The position numbers and the translations under genes are program-made. Shown piece after piece: positions 15,247-23,676 of a stretch of 64,000 nucleotides of DNA; within the stretch, counting starts at the first letter, position 1; each line of letters opens with the position of its first letter. Origin of the DNA: an uncultured Chloracidobacterium sp. GTDB lineage: Bacteria > Acidobacteriota > Blastocatellia > Pyrinomonadales > Pyrinomonadaceae. Under the pieces are notes generated by a model. That model searched no databases, had not been told where the DNA came from, and saw only the letters and a list, made by a program, of their open reading frames with translations. Location: the NCBI GenBank assembly GCA_936914845.1, contig CAKZGE010000005.1, positions 270,717 through 334,716 of the forward strand, written 5' to 3'.

Positions 15247-15729
15247 TTAGCCTTTGCGGGCGGCCTCGATTGCAGCGATGTCGATCTTTTTCATCGTCAT
15301 CATCGCTTCGAAAACACGTTTTGCAGCCGCGGCATCGTCGCCGGTGACGGCGTCGGTCAGGGCAACCGGCGTTATTTGCCAATTGACGCCCCATTTGTCT
15401 TTGCACCAGCCGCACATGCTCTCTTGGCCGCCGTTGCCGACGATGGCATTCCAATATCGGTCGGTCTCTTCCTGATCTTTGGTCGCGATCTGAAACGAAA
15501 AAGCTTCGCTGTGTTTGAACGTCGGCCCGCCGTTAAGCCCGATGCAGCGAACGCCGCAAACGGTAAAATCGACCGTCAAAACCTCGCCTTCCTTACCCAA
15601 AGGATTATCAGCAGGCGAGCGATGCACCGCCAAAACCTGAGAATCGGGAAAGGTCTCGGCATAAAAATTGGCAGCCGCCTCGGCATCTTTGTCATACCAA
15701 ACGCAAATTGTATTTTTTGATTGTGTCAA
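15247..15729 (-). CDS. VOC-family protein, PhnB-like
   Basis: A 160-residue member of the vicinal oxygen chelate superfamily, PhnB/3-demethylubiquinone-methyltransferase-like branch. It opens with ICVWYDKDAEAAANFYAETF, and the motifs GLNGGPTFKHSEAFSF and CKDKWGVNWQITP mark the second half. Despite the branch name these proteins are generally not proven methyltransferases. It is the first gene of a minus-strand pair with the SnoaL-like gene. Confidence 0.88.
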   Translation of the reverse strand: MTQSKNTICVWYDKDAEAAANFYAETFPDSQVLAVHRSPADNPLGKEGEVLTVDFTVCGVRCIGLNGGPTFKHSEAFSFQIATKDQEETDRYWNAIVGNGGQESMCGWCKDKWGVNWQITPVALTDAVTGDDAAAAKRVFEAMMTMKKIDIAAIEAARKG

Positions 15730-15783
15730 AGCTAATATTAACTTTGTTTATATAGCAGGGTAAAGAAAATTTTCGCAATGAAC

Positions 15784-17796
15784 TTAACAACCATAACCGC
15801 TCCAGCCGCCTGAGCAGTTACTGCCGCTATAGTTGTTATACGCCTCGCCGGTCACATAATCGTTGCGAAGATTGCCTACGCGACGAACATCAGATCTGAG
15901 GTGGCTGCTTAACGAATCGGGAAGAGAGCTCCCGTAAACCTTCATAAAATTGTCGTAAATTGTCAACATCTGATTCTGTAAATTGCTCATTCTAGCACGC
16001 GTTCCTATGTAAAAATTTGAAAACTGCCCACCGCTCTGAACCTTGCCCGCTGCACTGATTATCTGCTCTGCGAGGCGTTCGATCTGAGGGTGTACGCTTT
16101 CATAAGCGCTTATCGCTGCTTGCTCCTTTGCAGGATCGACGCCGCTGCGCCGCCCTGACACAGAACGGCCGTCAGACGATGTCCCGCTTTGTTTCATTCT
16201 TTCAAGTTCTTTTTTCCAGGCGTTATCTTGCTCTTCCCAATATTTGGTGTTGGCTAAAGACTCATCCGCGGTAGAAGCGATGCCGGAGATCGTATTCGGA
16301 TCGTCCTTTAGATCAGATTTTATCTCTTTGGAACGCGCGGCAAATTGTTTGGCCAGGTCGAAATTTTTCTCGGTCGAATAGGGTGTTTGATAAATGTCGG
16401 CTATCCAAAGAGCGAGCCGTGCGGCACATTCGGAGCCGTTTTTGCCATCATAATTATTTAACTGACCTTTTAGATAGTTTAGTTTATAGCTGTCAGACGC
16501 TTTATTGTTGGCGTTATAAAGCCCGTCGGAGCCGAGATCGAGATCCAAGCCGCGGAAGTATCCTACACAGAAATTTTTGGGATCTTTTGCGAGCTGTTGA
16601 ACCCAAAAATCATACTCAGCCTTCTGCTCGGCTTTCCAGGCAGGCGTGCCGACATTTGATCTAACATCTCTACTCAGAAATGACCTGAATTTTTTCCACG
16701 ATTCATCCAGGCTTTCAAAAAGCGAGAAATCCCACGGGTCTTCACTTATCGCAAGCTTTTTCAGCTCGATCTTTTCGCGCCACTGTGCTTCGATAGCTTT
16801 TGATGTTTCACTAAGCAACTTTTCGTTTTCGGGATTTTGCTTGACCAGTTCCGGCAGCCCATTCAAATGGCTGTATATTGTGTTGACGACCCAATCATTT
16901 GTCGGTTTTATCTTGTAAGCTGTAGCAAAATCTGCCAGTGCTCCGGCGTTGTCTTTTGCAGCCAGCTTTTTATCAAAGCCTATGACCATTAGAGCTATGT
17001 AATTGTTTGGGTCGATCTGCAGAGCCTTTTGGGCATCACCGACTGCAGCTAGTTTTACATTTTTATCCTGCGTCGCAACATATCTGGAGTATGCCCTAAT
17101 GGCAAGAGCAAGGCTGTCCTGAGGATTGATTTTCAAAGCCTTTTCGGCATCCGCCAAAGCACTACTCGTCATTCCGAGAAACATTTCGGCATAGGCTCTT
17201 TCGGCATATATCGGCAAATTACTATTGATCGAAAGAGCTTTATTGAGATCGTTCAGAGCGAGTTTATAGCGGCCAAATCCATTGAGCAGTTGACCGCGAA
17301 CGACTCGGGCTGTTGCATTTTCCGGATTAAGTTCGATGGTGAGCGAGAAGGCATCAAGAGCCTCGCTCTTTTTACCGATCTTTCCGCCGTAAAGCGTTAA
17401 AGCACGATTAAATGCCGCTTGCGGATATTCCGGGTCTAGTGCCAGTGCCTTGTCAAAATCAACGAGTGCCGCCGCATACTCCTTCTTGCCTTCACGTCTT
17501 GCGACGCCGCGGGCATTTAATGCGATCTTGTTTTTAGGGTCGCGGGTGAGCAATCTGTTGGCAAGCGTTTCGGTTTCGGCGTACTGCTTTTTAAGGACAA
17601 GTGCGCGAACCTTTTGGGTCAGCAGGGCTTGATCGTTTGGCTTGGTTTTTAACGCTGCATTTATTTTTATTAGCGCGGCGTCCGCATCGCCTTTGTCGAG
17701 CAAAGCGGCGATCTCATTAGTAGCCTGCGAAAAAACCGTCGCTGCAAAAAAGGCGATCAACAATGTAAGGATAGGGGGAACTATATAACGTTTCAT
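15784..17796 (-). CDS. exported TPR-repeat protein
   Basis: A 670-residue protein with a signal peptide (PPILTLLIAFFAATVFSQ). At least seven tetratricopeptide repeats occupy residues about 25-320 (for example YPQAAFNRALTLYGGK and ALADAEKALKINPQDSLALA), a scaffold for protein binding. The following 350 residues lack clear repeats and end in a Gly/Ser/Cys-rich tail with two cysteines (NCSGGWSGYGC) that could form a disulfide. It is followed upstream, on the same strand, by the last displaced mqnE tail. Function unknown. Confidence 0.82.
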   Translation of the reverse strand: MKRYIVPPILTLLIAFFAATVFSQATNEIAALLDKGDADAALIKINAALKTKPNDQALLTQKVRALVLKKQYAETETLANRLLTRDPKNKIALNARGVARREGKKEYAAALVDFDKALALDPEYPQAAFNRALTLYGGKIGKKSEALDAFSLTIELNPENATARVVRGQLLNGFGRYKLALNDLNKALSINSNLPIYAERAYAEMFLGMTSSALADAEKALKINPQDSLALAIRAYSRYVATQDKNVKLAAVGDAQKALQIDPNNYIALMVIGFDKKLAAKDNAGALADFATAYKIKPTNDWVVNTIYSHLNGLPELVKQNPENEKLLSETSKAIEAQWREKIELKKLAISEDPWDFSLFESLDESWKKFRSFLSRDVRSNVGTPAWKAEQKAEYDFWVQQLAKDPKNFCVGYFRGLDLDLGSDGLYNANNKASDSYKLNYLKGQLNNYDGKNGSECAARLALWIADIYQTPYSTEKNFDLAKQFAARSKEIKSDLKDDPNTISGIASTADESLANTKYWEEQDNAWKKELERMKQSGTSSDGRSVSGRRSGVDPAKEQAAISAYESVHPQIERLAEQIISAAGKVQSGGQFSNFYIGTRARMSNLQNQMLTIYDNFMKVYGSSLPDSLSSHLRSDVRRVGNLRNDYVTGEAYNNYSGSNCSGGWSGYGC

Positions 17797-17897
17797 CGAA
17801 AAGAATAATAAGCCGAAATGACCGTTGGAGCAAATTCCTCTGGTTGCCGGCGGACGTCAACGGCTGCGATTTTTCGGCGGCACCACCGATCCGGCAA

Positions 17898-17968
17898 TCA
17901 GATGACTTTCTCAATTGTCTTATACACCGTGTCGCGTTCGACCGCTTCGAAACCGGCTTGTTCGATCA
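17898..17968 (-). repeat. second displaced copy of the mqnE 3' end
   Basis: On the minus strand this reads LIEQAGFEAVERDTVYKTIE and then KVI and stop. The native mqnE end is MIERAGFEAVERDTVYNKVE followed by RAGV and stop. About 45 of 51 bases (17920-17970 against 19157-19207) match. The hicB stop codon TGA lies inside the copied sequence, so the junction is exact to a few bases. Confidence 0.88.
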
Positions 17969-18184
17969 GGCGGCCAATGCGACGTCAACGTAATCGCTTT
18001 TTGACAGAGGAGCAGGGATTTGTGAACCGGTTTCGATTAGGTCTTCCAAGTGGAATTCGATAGCTTCCTGTATCAAAAGTTTGACCTCTTCTTCTGTTTT
18101 GCCAACGGCGACACAACCGGGAAGGTCAGGAACATAGGCTCCCCAACTCGTCTCGCCTTTTTCTATGACTATCATGTATCGCAT
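17966..18184 (-). CDS. hicB: HicB-family antitoxin
   Basis: A 72-residue HicB antitoxin with the partial RNase H-like fold: YMIVIEKGETSWGAYVPDLP, GCVAVGKTEEEVKLLIQEAI and EFHLEDLIETG are the family landmarks. HicB neutralises the mRNA interferase HicA. It has no added DNA-binding domain. The stop codon lies within the copied mqnE tail at 17898-17968. Directly upstream is a frameshifted hicA, so the antitoxin is probably an orphan. Confidence 0.9.
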   Translation of the reverse strand: MRYMIVIEKGETSWGAYVPDLPGCVAVGKTEEEVKLLIQEAIEFHLEDLIETGSQIPAPLSKSDYVDVALAA

Positions 18185-18186
18185 AT

Positions 18187-18374
18187 CTATTTCTTTAATC
18201 CCGCCTGTTTGAGAACATTGTTCAAGGTTCCGATAGGCATGTCAAGACTTTCCTTGCCAGCGATCGTTACCGTTCCTGATTTGGATGGATGATGAAATTG
18301 CCGATGACTGCCCCGCATTCTAACCAAAAACCAACCATCTTTTCGATCACTTTGATCAATTCTTTGACTTTCAA
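18187..18374 (-). pseudogene. hicA: HicA toxin gene, frameshifted
   Basis: On the minus strand, TTG at 18374 starts KVKELIKVIEK. After a one-base deletion in the A run (T run at 18340-18343 on the plus strand) a second frame reads DGWFLVRMRGSHRQFHHPSK, SGTVTIAGK, then GTLNNVLKQAGLKK and stop. Adding one A rebuilds a complete HicA of about 62 residues including the catalytic His in GSHRQF. As it stands the toxin is cut short. The start codon overlaps the stop of the copied mqnE tail upstream. hicB begins 3 bp after the hicA stop, the usual hicAB order. Confidence 0.85.
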
Positions 18375-18447
18375 GCTGCCACCTTTTCGATCTTATTATA
18401 GACGGTGTCGCGTTCGACGGCTTCGAAGCCGGCTCGTTCGATCATGG
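18371..18447 (-). repeat. first displaced copy of the mqnE 3' end
   Basis: On the minus strand this reads MIERAGFEAVERDTVYNKIE followed by KVAA and stop, against native MIERAGFEAVERDTVYNKVE plus RAGV. Over 56 bases (18392-18447 against 19152-19207) 54 are identical; divergence begins only in the last eight codons. Beyond 18447 a short stretch resembles mqnE sequence near 19255, suggesting an internal deletion in the copy. Confidence 0.93.
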
Positions 18448-18488
18448 AGTAGGAGTGAAGTCGGCATGTGTGATTGTCGGTCAAAAAA

Positions 18489-19127
18489 CTACCAGACTTC
18501 GGTCAGATCTAGTTCGAAATCTTTTAAGATCTCTTGGCCGGAGATTGTTTTTGGATCATCAAACACCTCGATGCTGCCGTCGGCGCGATAGACATAAACC
18601 TTCTTTTTCTTTGGGTCGATCAGCCAGCCGAGTTTTGCACCGTTCTCTATGTACTCTGCCATTTTCGTTTTAAGCTGTGTCAACGTATCCGAAGCCGATG
18701 CTAGTTCAACGACAAAATCCGGACACAATGGGAGAAACTGTTCCAACTGAGCTTTCGTAAATTTTTTCAAACGCTTATTGCTGACCCACGCCGCATCCGG
18801 GGCATAAGTAGCTCCGTTTGGCAAAATAAATCCCGTGTTAGAATCGGTAGTCACGCCTAGCTTATTTTTTTTGCCCCAAATGCGAAGCTGCGCGGTGATC
18901 TCGGCATTTCGTGAACCCGTTACATAGCCCGTTGGCGGCATAATGATGACCTCTCCATTTTTTGTAAGTTCGGCGTTTATTTTGTGATTTTCTTGACAGA
19001 ACAGCCAAAATTCTTCAGGCGTCATTTTCGGCGGTCCGGAATCAAACTCCAAATGAACGCGCGCAGATCGAAATCGCTTCGGAAAACGAGTCGGCAAAAA
19101 AGTATCGGTGATCGCAACTGTGTTCAT
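18489..19127 (-). CDS. Uma2-family (restriction endonuclease-like) protein
   Basis: A 212-residue protein of the Uma2 family, which has a PD-(D/E)XK nuclease-like fold and is abundant in cyanobacteria and Acidobacteriota; biological roles are mostly unproven. Family marks are MTPEEFWLFCQENHKINAEL, the Asp in YAPDAAWVS, the FVVELASASDTL segment with the acidic pair, and GAKLGWLIDPKKKKVYVYR. The ATG follows the mqnE stop after 3 bases, so it is co-transcribed with mqnE. Behind it lies a second mqnE tail, marking it as inserted cargo. Confidence 0.92.
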   Translation of the reverse strand: MNTVAITDTFLPTRFPKRFRSARVHLEFDSGPPKMTPEEFWLFCQENHKINAELTKNGEVIIMPPTGYVTGSRNAEITAQLRIWGKKNKLGVTTDSNTGFILPNGATYAPDAAWVSNKRLKKFTKAQLEQFLPLCPDFVVELASASDTLTQLKTKMAEYIENGAKLGWLIDPKKKKVYVYRADGSIEVFDDPKTISGQEILKDFELDLTEVW

Positions 19128-19130
19128 AGA

Positions 19131-20237
19131 CTATACTCCTGCCCTTTCTACCTTATTATACACGGTGTCGCGTTCGACGGCTTCGAAGCCGGCCCGTTCG
19201 ATCATGGTGATAAGTTCGGCTTTGGTCATTTTTGATTCGCCGCCTTCTTCGACGGAGTAAGCGTGGGTGAGTTCGCCGCCGTCGGTGATGGTGCCGTCAA
19301 CGTCGTTCGCACCGAAATGCAGGGCCATTTGCGTGGTCGGCTTGCCGAGCATGACCCAATAGGCTTTGACGTGGTCAAAGTTGTCGAGCATCAGCCGCGA
19401 AACGGCGATGGTCTTGAGATTGTCAATGGCGTCGGGGCCGGGCAACGACGCGAGAGCCGTTCCGGGCGGATAAAATGCCAGCGGAATAAAGCATTGGAAA
19501 CCGCCGGTCGCGTCCTGCTGTTCGCGAAGTTTTACAACATGATCGACGCGGTCTTCGATGGTTTCGATGTGGCCGTAGAGCATCGTGGCATTCGTCTTCA
19601 GCCCGGCTTTATGCACCTTTCCGGCGAGTTCGAGCCAACGGCCGCCGTCGCATTTGTGGTCGCAGATCCGCGAGCGGGTCGGTTCGGCAAATATCTCGGC
19701 ACCGCCGCCGGGACACGAATCCATGCCGGCCGCTTTTAGCTGTTCGATAACGTCTTCGTCCGACATTTTGTAAAAGCGTGCAAAGAAATCTAGCTCGACC
19801 ATCGTCAGAGCTTTAAGATGCAGCTGCGGAAACTCACGCTTGAGCGTCGAAAAAAGATCGGTGTAATAACTAAACGGAAGTTTGGTTGTCAGCCCGCCGA
19901 CGATGTGCAGCTCGGTCGCACCTTCGGCGACGGCATTGCGGGCGATCTCGACGCCTTCTTCGATCGAATAGGTGTAAGAATCTTCCTGACGCGCACGGCG
20001 ATAGAAACCACAGAATTTGCAATCCGCGACGCAGATGTTCGTGTGGTTAAAATGGCGGTTTACGTTGTAGTACGTCGTCAAACCATGCTTGCGCCGGCGA
20101 ACCGTGTCCGCCAATTTGCCAAGCGCATTAAGATCGGACGTGTTGTAAAGGGCCACGCCGTCTTCGAAAGACAACCGCTCGCCATCCTCGACCTTAAAGG
20201 CTATATCACGTAATTTAGGGTCAAATGAAAACTGCAT
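19131..20237 (-). CDS. mqnE: aminodeoxyfutalosine synthase, radical SAM
   Basis: A 368-residue radical SAM enzyme of the futalosine route to menaquinone, joining the MqnA product to S-adenosylmethionine. The cluster cysteines are C69, C73 and C76 (CVADCKFC). The segments ELHIVGGL, GGGAEIFAEPTRS and HIETIEDRVDHV point to MqnE rather than its paralogue MqnC. The pathway partner MqnP may be the UbiA-type gene at 28910-29776. Two diverged copies of its last 70-80 bases lie downstream, each behind accessory genes, which makes this gene's 3' end a repeated insertion point. Confidence 0.93.
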   Translation of the reverse strand: MQFSFDPKLRDIAFKVEDGERLSFEDGVALYNTSDLNALGKLADTVRRRKHGLTTYYNVNRHFNHTNICVADCKFCGFYRRARQEDSYTYSIEEGVEIARNAVAEGATELHIVGGLTTKLPFSYYTDLFSTLKREFPQLHLKALTMVELDFFARFYKMSDEDVIEQLKAAGMDSCPGGGAEIFAEPTRSRICDHKCDGGRWLELAGKVHKAGLKTNATMLYGHIETIEDRVDHVVKLREQQDATGGFQCFIPLAFYPPGTALASLPGPDAIDNLKTIAVSRLMLDNFDHVKAYWVMLGKPTTQMALHFGANDVDGTITDGGELTHAYSVEEGGESKMTKAELITMIERAGFEAVERDTVYNKVERAGV

Positions 20238-20470
20238 AGATATATTTTCGCATTTAGAAGGCGAAAAGCTAAATAATAGTGATCACATTTGTGCTGGTTA
20301 GTTCGATTACGCTGCCGTTTTGGAATGAATCGACTATCAGCAAAAGGTTCTTGTCGAAGATTTGGAGCAGATGTCGAAACGGCGGCTTATTTCACGAAAT
20401 CCTTTTCCATCACCGTAAATTCAGGGGAATATTACAGGTTTCTGAGATAAGCTGAGATATAAGAGAGAAT

Positions 20471-20498
20471 AGGAGCCGTTTTAAAGCGAACGGCTCCT
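20471..20498 (-). terminator. terminator after the amidase gene
   Basis: AGGAGCCGTT (20471-20480) and AACGGCTCCT (20489-20498) form a perfect 10-bp stem with an 8-base loop, 12 bp past the amidase stop. A pyrimidine-rich stretch follows on the minus strand. The remaining 230 bp up to mqnE show nothing I can name. Confidence 0.75.
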
Positions 20499-20509
20499 GA
20501 GGTGTTCGA

Positions 20510-22045
20510 CTAGCGGCGAACAAAGCGAACCGCGTCGGCGATGACATAGCCGGTGCCGTTCGTCCAACGGCTGACGCCAACCTTGGCGCCGTTTCCGCCC
20601 GCCAAGCGGTGCGTGCCTATGCTTCGCCATTGACCGCCGTTCAAACGCTGGTTAACGTTGACCGTTACGTTGCCCGAAGTGGTGACCACAACATACGGCG
20701 TTTTATCGTTATAACCCGAATTTGCGGCGTACCAGACATAGACCTCATAGTTGCCGGTAGCCGGCAGATTGGCACTGTACCACGCGGCATCACTAGCCGA
20801 AACAGGGTTTGCATAGTGGTAGTTCGATCCATAGCGTTGTGAGCTATAGGTTGAAACGCCCCAATTTCCGCTGGCTGAAAAACCGGATGACGAGTTGTCC
20901 ACGATCGTGGACCATTCGGACGATTGTGTCACTAGCTGCATATAGTATGACCAATTCCAGTGTGGGCCGGGGTCGGTGTGCGTTGCTCCCGGAACTTCGT
21001 TGTGGCCGATGATCCGCGAACGTGTCATGGGAATGCCATACTTTTGGCAAACATTGCGTGTAAGTGCTGCCGAGGCGCGATACATCGCATCGGTGTACCA
21101 CGAAGCGTTGTTTACGTAGCCTTCGTGTTCAATGCCGACGGACTGCGTATTATACGTCCAGTTTCCGGCGTGCCAAGCGACATCTTTTTCCCTGACGGTT
21201 TGCGTTATTTGGCCGTCGTTGGAACGAATTACATAATGGGCGCTGACATTGGCCGAAGCATTTTTGAACCAGCTGATCGCTCCGGCATAGGAGCCTTGCG
21301 TGGTGTGGATGATCACATAATTGATCGGATACGTCGTTTCACGATTGGCGGTGGTGTAGTTTGATGAATGTGCCGCAGACCACAACGCCGGGCCGTAGTC
21401 GGTTGAGGCAACAGCGCCGTTGTCTGTCCCGAATTCAGGAACTGATTCAAAACGTCCGCGACGCGGTTCGATCTGTTCGGCGTAAACCGTGATCGTTTCG
21501 CCGCCCGGACTTGTTCCGGTAAAGCCATTGTTCAGCAGTTCGTAAACGTGGTCGGCATAAAAGCGGGCCAATATTTCGTCCGTCGAGCCGCTATAGCGGG
21601 CCACGGCCGGAAACCAGCCGCTAACATCCGAACGGTCAACGCCTTCGGACTTCGCCAAATATGCCAATACTGCCGCACCGCCGAAAATGTTTTTATCATT
21701 TTCGGTGCGCAATTCTTTCTCGGAATAGCCGGTCAATTCGGCGGCTAGCCGGAGCGTTTGGTTAACGTCGTTATCCGTCAGATGCATAATGCCGAACCCA
21801 TTATCAGAGCTGGGTTCGCCGTTGTGCCCGTCAAAACGGGTTTCTGAGAATGCGACCGCCCGCAAAATATCAACTGGGACCTCAAATTTTGCCGCGGCTT
21901 CAATGAACGCCCGGTCAAGGTTCGGACGGCCGATATCGCTACGGCCCTCTTCACGCGATTGAGCGCCTGCAATACCAAGCATCAGCAGCGAAACGGTCAA
22001 AGCCGCGCCGAACTGCAAAGACATACGTCGAACAAAAAGAAACAT
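20510..22045 (-). CDS. secreted peptidoglycan hydrolase: transglycosylase-like, amidase_2 and golvesin domains
   Basis: A 511-residue secreted protein with a strong GGAGGG site before the ATG and a signal peptide ending LGIAGAQS. Residues about 45-170 resemble a lytic transglycosylase (E68 in AVAFSETRFD, then GFGIMHLT). Residues 238-370 are an N-acetylmuramoyl-L-alanine amidase of the AmpD fold with zinc ligands H247, H348 and D358 (IIHTTQG, GHNEVPG, TDPGPHW). Residues about 385-510 form a golvesin/Xly-type beta-sandwich that may bind cell wall. Two different bond specificities in one chain suggest a wall-remodelling or predatory role. Confidence 0.9.
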   Translation of the reverse strand: MFLFVRRMSLQFGAALTVSLLMLGIAGAQSREEGRSDIGRPNLDRAFIEAAAKFEVPVDILRAVAFSETRFDGHNGEPSSDNGFGIMHLTDNDVNQTLRLAAELTGYSEKELRTENDKNIFGGAAVLAYLAKSEGVDRSDVSGWFPAVARYSGSTDEILARFYADHVYELLNNGFTGTSPGGETITVYAEQIEPRRGRFESVPEFGTDNGAVASTDYGPALWSAAHSSNYTTANRETTYPINYVIIHTTQGSYAGAISWFKNASANVSAHYVIRSNDGQITQTVREKDVAWHAGNWTYNTQSVGIEHEGYVNNASWYTDAMYRASAALTRNVCQKYGIPMTRSRIIGHNEVPGATHTDPGPHWNWSYYMQLVTQSSEWSTIVDNSSSGFSASGNWGVSTYSSQRYGSNYHYANPVSASDAAWYSANLPATGNYEVYVWYAANSGYNDKTPYVVVTTSGNVTVNVNQRLNGGQWRSIGTHRLAGGNGAKVGVSRWTNGTGYVIADAVRFVRR

Positions 22046-22223
22046 ACCTTCCCTCCTGAAATAAACAAATTGTAGTTTTTTGTTAGAAAAAAAAGCTTGG
22101 GGTTGAAATAGTGTATTTGCAAAGTTGCTTTTTGTCGAGCAAAATCTTTTTTAACATTTTTCGATCATCATAACCTGCGGCAATATGCGGTAATATTTTG
22201 TTGCAGATAAAAGGAAAAGAAGC

Positions 22224-23117
22224 ATGAAATTCGGACAAGTACCTAATCCGGAAGAGCTCGATCTTTCGATACCGGCGGATAATAAAGAGACCAAAAAGAT
22301 GCTTGGCGGCAAACCGGCGAAGACATTTAAGGTTCATGTCGGGTGTGCAAAATGGAACAAAACCGACCTGAAGGGCTTTTACCCGAAAGGCGTTAAAGAC
22401 GAACTAGCCTATTATTCGACACAATTCAACGCTATCGAACTAAATGCCACATTCTATCGGCTGTTTCCGGCATCGACATTTGAAAAATGGTATGAAACGG
22501 TGCCGGCAAACTTCAGATTCTTTCCGAAATTCGAACAATCTATTTCGCATTTCAAGCGGCTAAAGGAAACCGAAGAGGCGATCGACAACAACGTGTCGCG
22601 ATTTTCATTACTGCGGGAAAAACTCGGCATGCCCTTTCTGCAGCTGCACAACAATTTCGGCCCGAAAGATGTCGATCGTGTCGAAAAATTTGTCGCAGAC
22701 TGGAAATATGATATTCCGGTCGCGGTCGAATTTCGCCATACCGATTGGTTCAATGATCCGGCCGTTTCTGCGCACTTGTACGAATTGTTGGAAAAAAATA
22801 ATGTGACAAATGTGCTGGTCGATACTGCCGGCCGCCGCGATCTTTTGCATATGCGTCTGACTACGGCGCGGGCTTTTGTGCGTTATGTCGGGGCAAATCA
22901 TCCTTCTGACTACACCCGTCTCGAAGCGTGGGTCGATCGGATCGCCGAATGGAAGGAGCAGGGCTTGGAGGAACTTAACTTCTTTGTTCACCAAAATGTC
23001 GAGAAAGAATCTCCGCTGCTTTCGGCACATTTTATTTCGCTTCTTAACAAAAAGCTCGGCATCGATCTGCAAGTTCCCAAGACCTTGCCCGGCCCATCGG
23101 GCGACTCTATTTTCTGA
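22224..23117 (+). CDS. DUF72 (YecE-like) protein
   Basis: A 297-residue TIM-barrel-like DUF72 protein. Characteristic segments are VHVGCAKWN, FNAIELNATFYRLFPASTFEKW, FFPKFEQSISHFKRL and VAVEFRHTDWF. The biochemical role of the family is not established. AAGGA lies before the ATG. It is transcribed away from the amidase gene, with about 180 AT-rich bases between, and ends at a clear terminator (23161-23195). Confidence 0.92.
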   Translation: MKFGQVPNPEELDLSIPADNKETKKMLGGKPAKTFKVHVGCAKWNKTDLKGFYPKGVKDELAYYSTQFNAIELNATFYRLFPASTFEKWYETVPANFRFFPKFEQSISHFKRLKETEEAIDNNVSRFSLLREKLGMPFLQLHNNFGPKDVDRVEKFVADWKYDIPVAVEFRHTDWFNDPAVSAHLYELLEKNNVTNVLVDTAGRRDLLHMRLTTARAFVRYVGANHPSDYTRLEAWVDRIAEWKEQGLEELNFFVHQNVEKESPLLSAHFISLLNKKLGIDLQVPKTLPGPSGDSIF

Positions 23118-23160
23118 TCTCCGCTTGTGGCCTGTCTGAGGCTGGCTAAAAAATATTAAA

Positions 23161-23195
23161 GGATCCGTAAGAAGAAATTTTTACGGGTCTTTTTG
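23161..23195 (+). terminator. terminator after the DUF72 gene
   Basis: GATCCGTAA (23162-23170) pairs with TTACGGGTC (23181-23189) with one G-U pair, followed by five T residues. It isolates the DUF72 gene from the FNR-like promoter just downstream. Confidence 0.8.
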
Positions 23196-23199
23196 ATTT

Positions 23200-23240
23200 A
23201 TGATTTAAATCATTTTTTTCCTTTTCAGGTCAGCTATACT
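23200..23240 (+). promoter_or_regulatory. FNR/DNR-type site and -10 box of the NO-reductase operon
   Basis: ATGATTTAAATCAT (23200-23213) is a perfect 14-bp palindrome with the TGAT-N4-ATCA core bound by Crp/Fnr-family regulators. TATACT at 23235-23240 fits a -10 box. The expected start near 23247 puts the palindrome centre (23206.5) close to -41, the classic position for class II activation. A Crp/Fnr regulator is encoded at the other end of the same cluster (26789-27433). Confidence 0.75.
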
Positions 23241-23321
23241 ACCCGTATCAAAAACAACACGTCCACGCACTTTGTGAGACCGGTTTAACCCTCTTATTGT
23301 TCGAAATGGAAGGAGAGATCA

Positions 23322-23657
23322 ATGACTCAACAAAAATTTATCAAAGCGGTTTCGTTAAAATCCACAGCAGACGCAACGGACGCTGAAAAAGTTAGTGAGG
23401 TATGTGATCTCCCACACTGCCGTATGGTTGAAGTTATACTGAACGATCACCATACTCTTTCAAAACATAAAGCAAATGAACCGATCTCCGTTCTATGTTT
23501 GGCGGGAAGCGGGTATTTTACAGCCGGACCGGACCTGGCGGACCGACAGAGGCTTGAGAAAGGAACGCTGATCACTTTGGATGCCGGTGTAGAGCACGAA
23601 GTGACGGCCGACGACCGCTTACAATTATTGGTCACGAAATTTAAGCAGTACTCATAA
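23322..23657 (+). CDS. small cupin-domain protein
   Basis: A 111-residue single cupin with GGAGAG before the ATG. The segments SKHKANEPISVLCLAGSGYF and LITLDAGVEHEVTA correspond to the two cupin motifs, but only part of the usual metal-binding His set is present. It is the first gene behind the FNR-like promoter and is followed after 19 bp by the NO reductase gene, so it probably belongs to the nitric-oxide response. Its role is not known. Confidence 0.82.
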   Translation: MTQQKFIKAVSLKSTADATDAEKVSEVCDLPHCRMVEVILNDHHTLSKHKANEPISVLCLAGSGYFTAGPDLADRQRLEKGTLITLDAGVEHEVTADDRLQLLVTKFKQYS

Positions 23658-23676
23658 ATAATTTTGGAGAACCTCG

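Noticed and set aside
19131..20237. Assignment as mqnC instead of mqnE
   Set aside because: GGGAEIF, ELHIVGGL and the overall C-terminal half fit aminodeoxyfutalosine synthase better than the cyclase.
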